Assembly: GCA_002869605.1 (NCBI GenBank)
Contig: PKUI01000135.1
Location: forward strand, 1-16,259
Direction of reading: 5' to 3'
Source: Desulfuromonas sp.
Lineage (GTDB): Bacteria > Desulfobacterota > Desulfuromonadia > Desulfuromonadales > SZUA-401
Length of the DNA: 16,259 nt
Shown here one piece after another: positions 15,991 to 16,259 of the stretch (positions are counted from its first letter, which is position 1; each line of letters starts with the position of its first letter). The notes beneath the pieces are model-generated. The model was not told where the DNA came from and did not search any database. It was given only the letters and a program-made list of their open reading frames with translations. The translations under genes were made by a program, and so were the position numbers.

Positions 15991-16033
15991 ACCAAAAGCA
16001 AAAGCTAAAAAAGCTGGCGGAGTTGATGCGCAT
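15941..16033 (-). CDS. Aromatic-rich leader peptide of the aroF attenuator
   Basis: A 30-codon ORF with ATG (16031-16033) and TAG stop (15941-15943). The peptide begins MRINSAS, continues FFSFCFWYGFYF (residues 8-19) and ends KPSTRGEGLQA. It has six Phe (all TTT), two Tyr (both TAC) and one Trp within twelve codons, a composition hardly explained by chance in a short leader. An in-frame TGA lies four codons before the ATG, so no longer ORF is possible. The Shine-Dalgarno is weak (GAGA about ten bases upstream). Regulatory stem 1 overlaps codons 15-17 and stem 2 codons 20-24, as in PheL/TrpL-type leaders, where the peptide has no function beyond sensing charged tRNA by ribosome stalling. Use of all three aromatic amino acids fits control of the common pathway's first enzyme. 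Confidence 0.9.
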   Translation of the reverse strand: MRINSASFFSFCFWYGFYFKPSTRGEGLQA

Positions 16034-16066
16034 GTTAAATGTTTCTCACGTAAAGTGTGTGAATTG

Positions 16067-16095
16067 ATTATCAGAGCCGCCCACAAAAAGCAAGC
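16067..16095 (-). promoter_or_regulatory. Candidate promoter for the aroF leader transcript
   Basis: On the minus strand GATAAT (16067-16072) matches the -10 consensus at five of six positions and would place the transcript start near 16060, about 27 bases before the leader peptide ATG, as is usual for attenuator leaders. The -35 is poor: GCTTGC (16090-16095) at 17 bases, or TTGCTT at a shorter spacing. The position is plausible but the exact promoter is uncertain; a TATAAC further upstream on the same strand is an alternative. Confidence 0.4.
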
Positions 16096-16144
16096 GAAAT
16101 CCTGCTGGAGAAGTTATAAACGCGTAACGTCAGCGGATTTTTGC

Positions 16145-16174
16145 TTGACACCCCCATCCTGTTTCAGCTATACA
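16145..16174 (+). promoter_or_regulatory. Sigma-70 promoter of the tRNA-Phe gene
   Basis: A perfect -35 TTGACA (16145-16150), an 18-base spacer and -10 TATACA (16169-16174) lie 16 bases before the mature tRNA 5' end. The bases after the -10 (TTCCGC) are fairly GC-rich, as in stable-RNA promoters under stringent control. Confidence 0.72.
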
Positions 16175-16190
16175 TTCCGCTCACCGAGGA

Positions 16191-16259
<69 letters not shown>

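Overview
The window looks like chromosomal DNA of a Gram-negative deltaproteobacterium, most likely from the Desulfuromonadales (Geobacter/Desulfuromonas/Pelobacter-like). This is inferred from gene content and protein style, not from a database search. Genes are closely packed, mostly start behind clear Shine-Dalgarno sequences, and form two convergent blocks plus a tRNA gene at the right edge.

Left block (1-9527, + strand): the main part of a Tad/Flp type IVc pilus operon. In order: the 3' part of the secretin gene (cpaC/rcpA), a small lipoprotein gene, a TadG-like anchored periplasmic protein, the TadZ/CpaE localisation ATPase, the TadA/CpaF motor ATPase, the inner-membrane platform proteins TadB and TadC, the TPR lipoprotein TadD, and a secreted protein with two SH3b domains. 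Pilin, prepilin peptidase and CpaB genes are not in view and probably lie to the left. A hairpin with an A-tract before it and a T-tract after it (9554-9587) can terminate both convergent blocks.

Right block (9668-16033, - strand; transcription runs from high to low coordinates): a type I-beta DAHP synthase (first step of aromatic amino acid synthesis), a small four-cysteine protein, a short-form 3-phosphoglycerate dehydrogenase, phosphoserine aminotransferase (serC), a hotdog-fold thioesterase, and a long-form 3-phosphoglycerate dehydrogenase (serA). serA also has its own near-consensus sigma-70 promoter. The block joins entry into the aromatic pathway with the first two steps of serine synthesis; serine is a co-substrate of tryptophan synthase.

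The most notable find is upstream of the DAHP synthase gene. A 30-codon ORF (15941-16033, -) encodes a leader peptide whose codons 8-19 read FFSFCFWYGFYF, nine aromatic residues in twelve. It is followed by a complete set of competing RNA stems: 1:2 (7 bp), antiterminator 2:3 (9 bp) and terminator 3:4 (9 bp plus U-tract). This is the layout of ribosome-mediated transcription attenuation responding to charged tRNA-Phe, -Tyr and -Trp. A second long hairpin lies between the attenuator and the DAHP synthase ribosome binding site. Divergent from the leader, at the right edge, is a tRNA-Phe(GAA) gene with its own promoter, cut by the window end. I see no mobile elements, CRISPR arrays or prophage genes.
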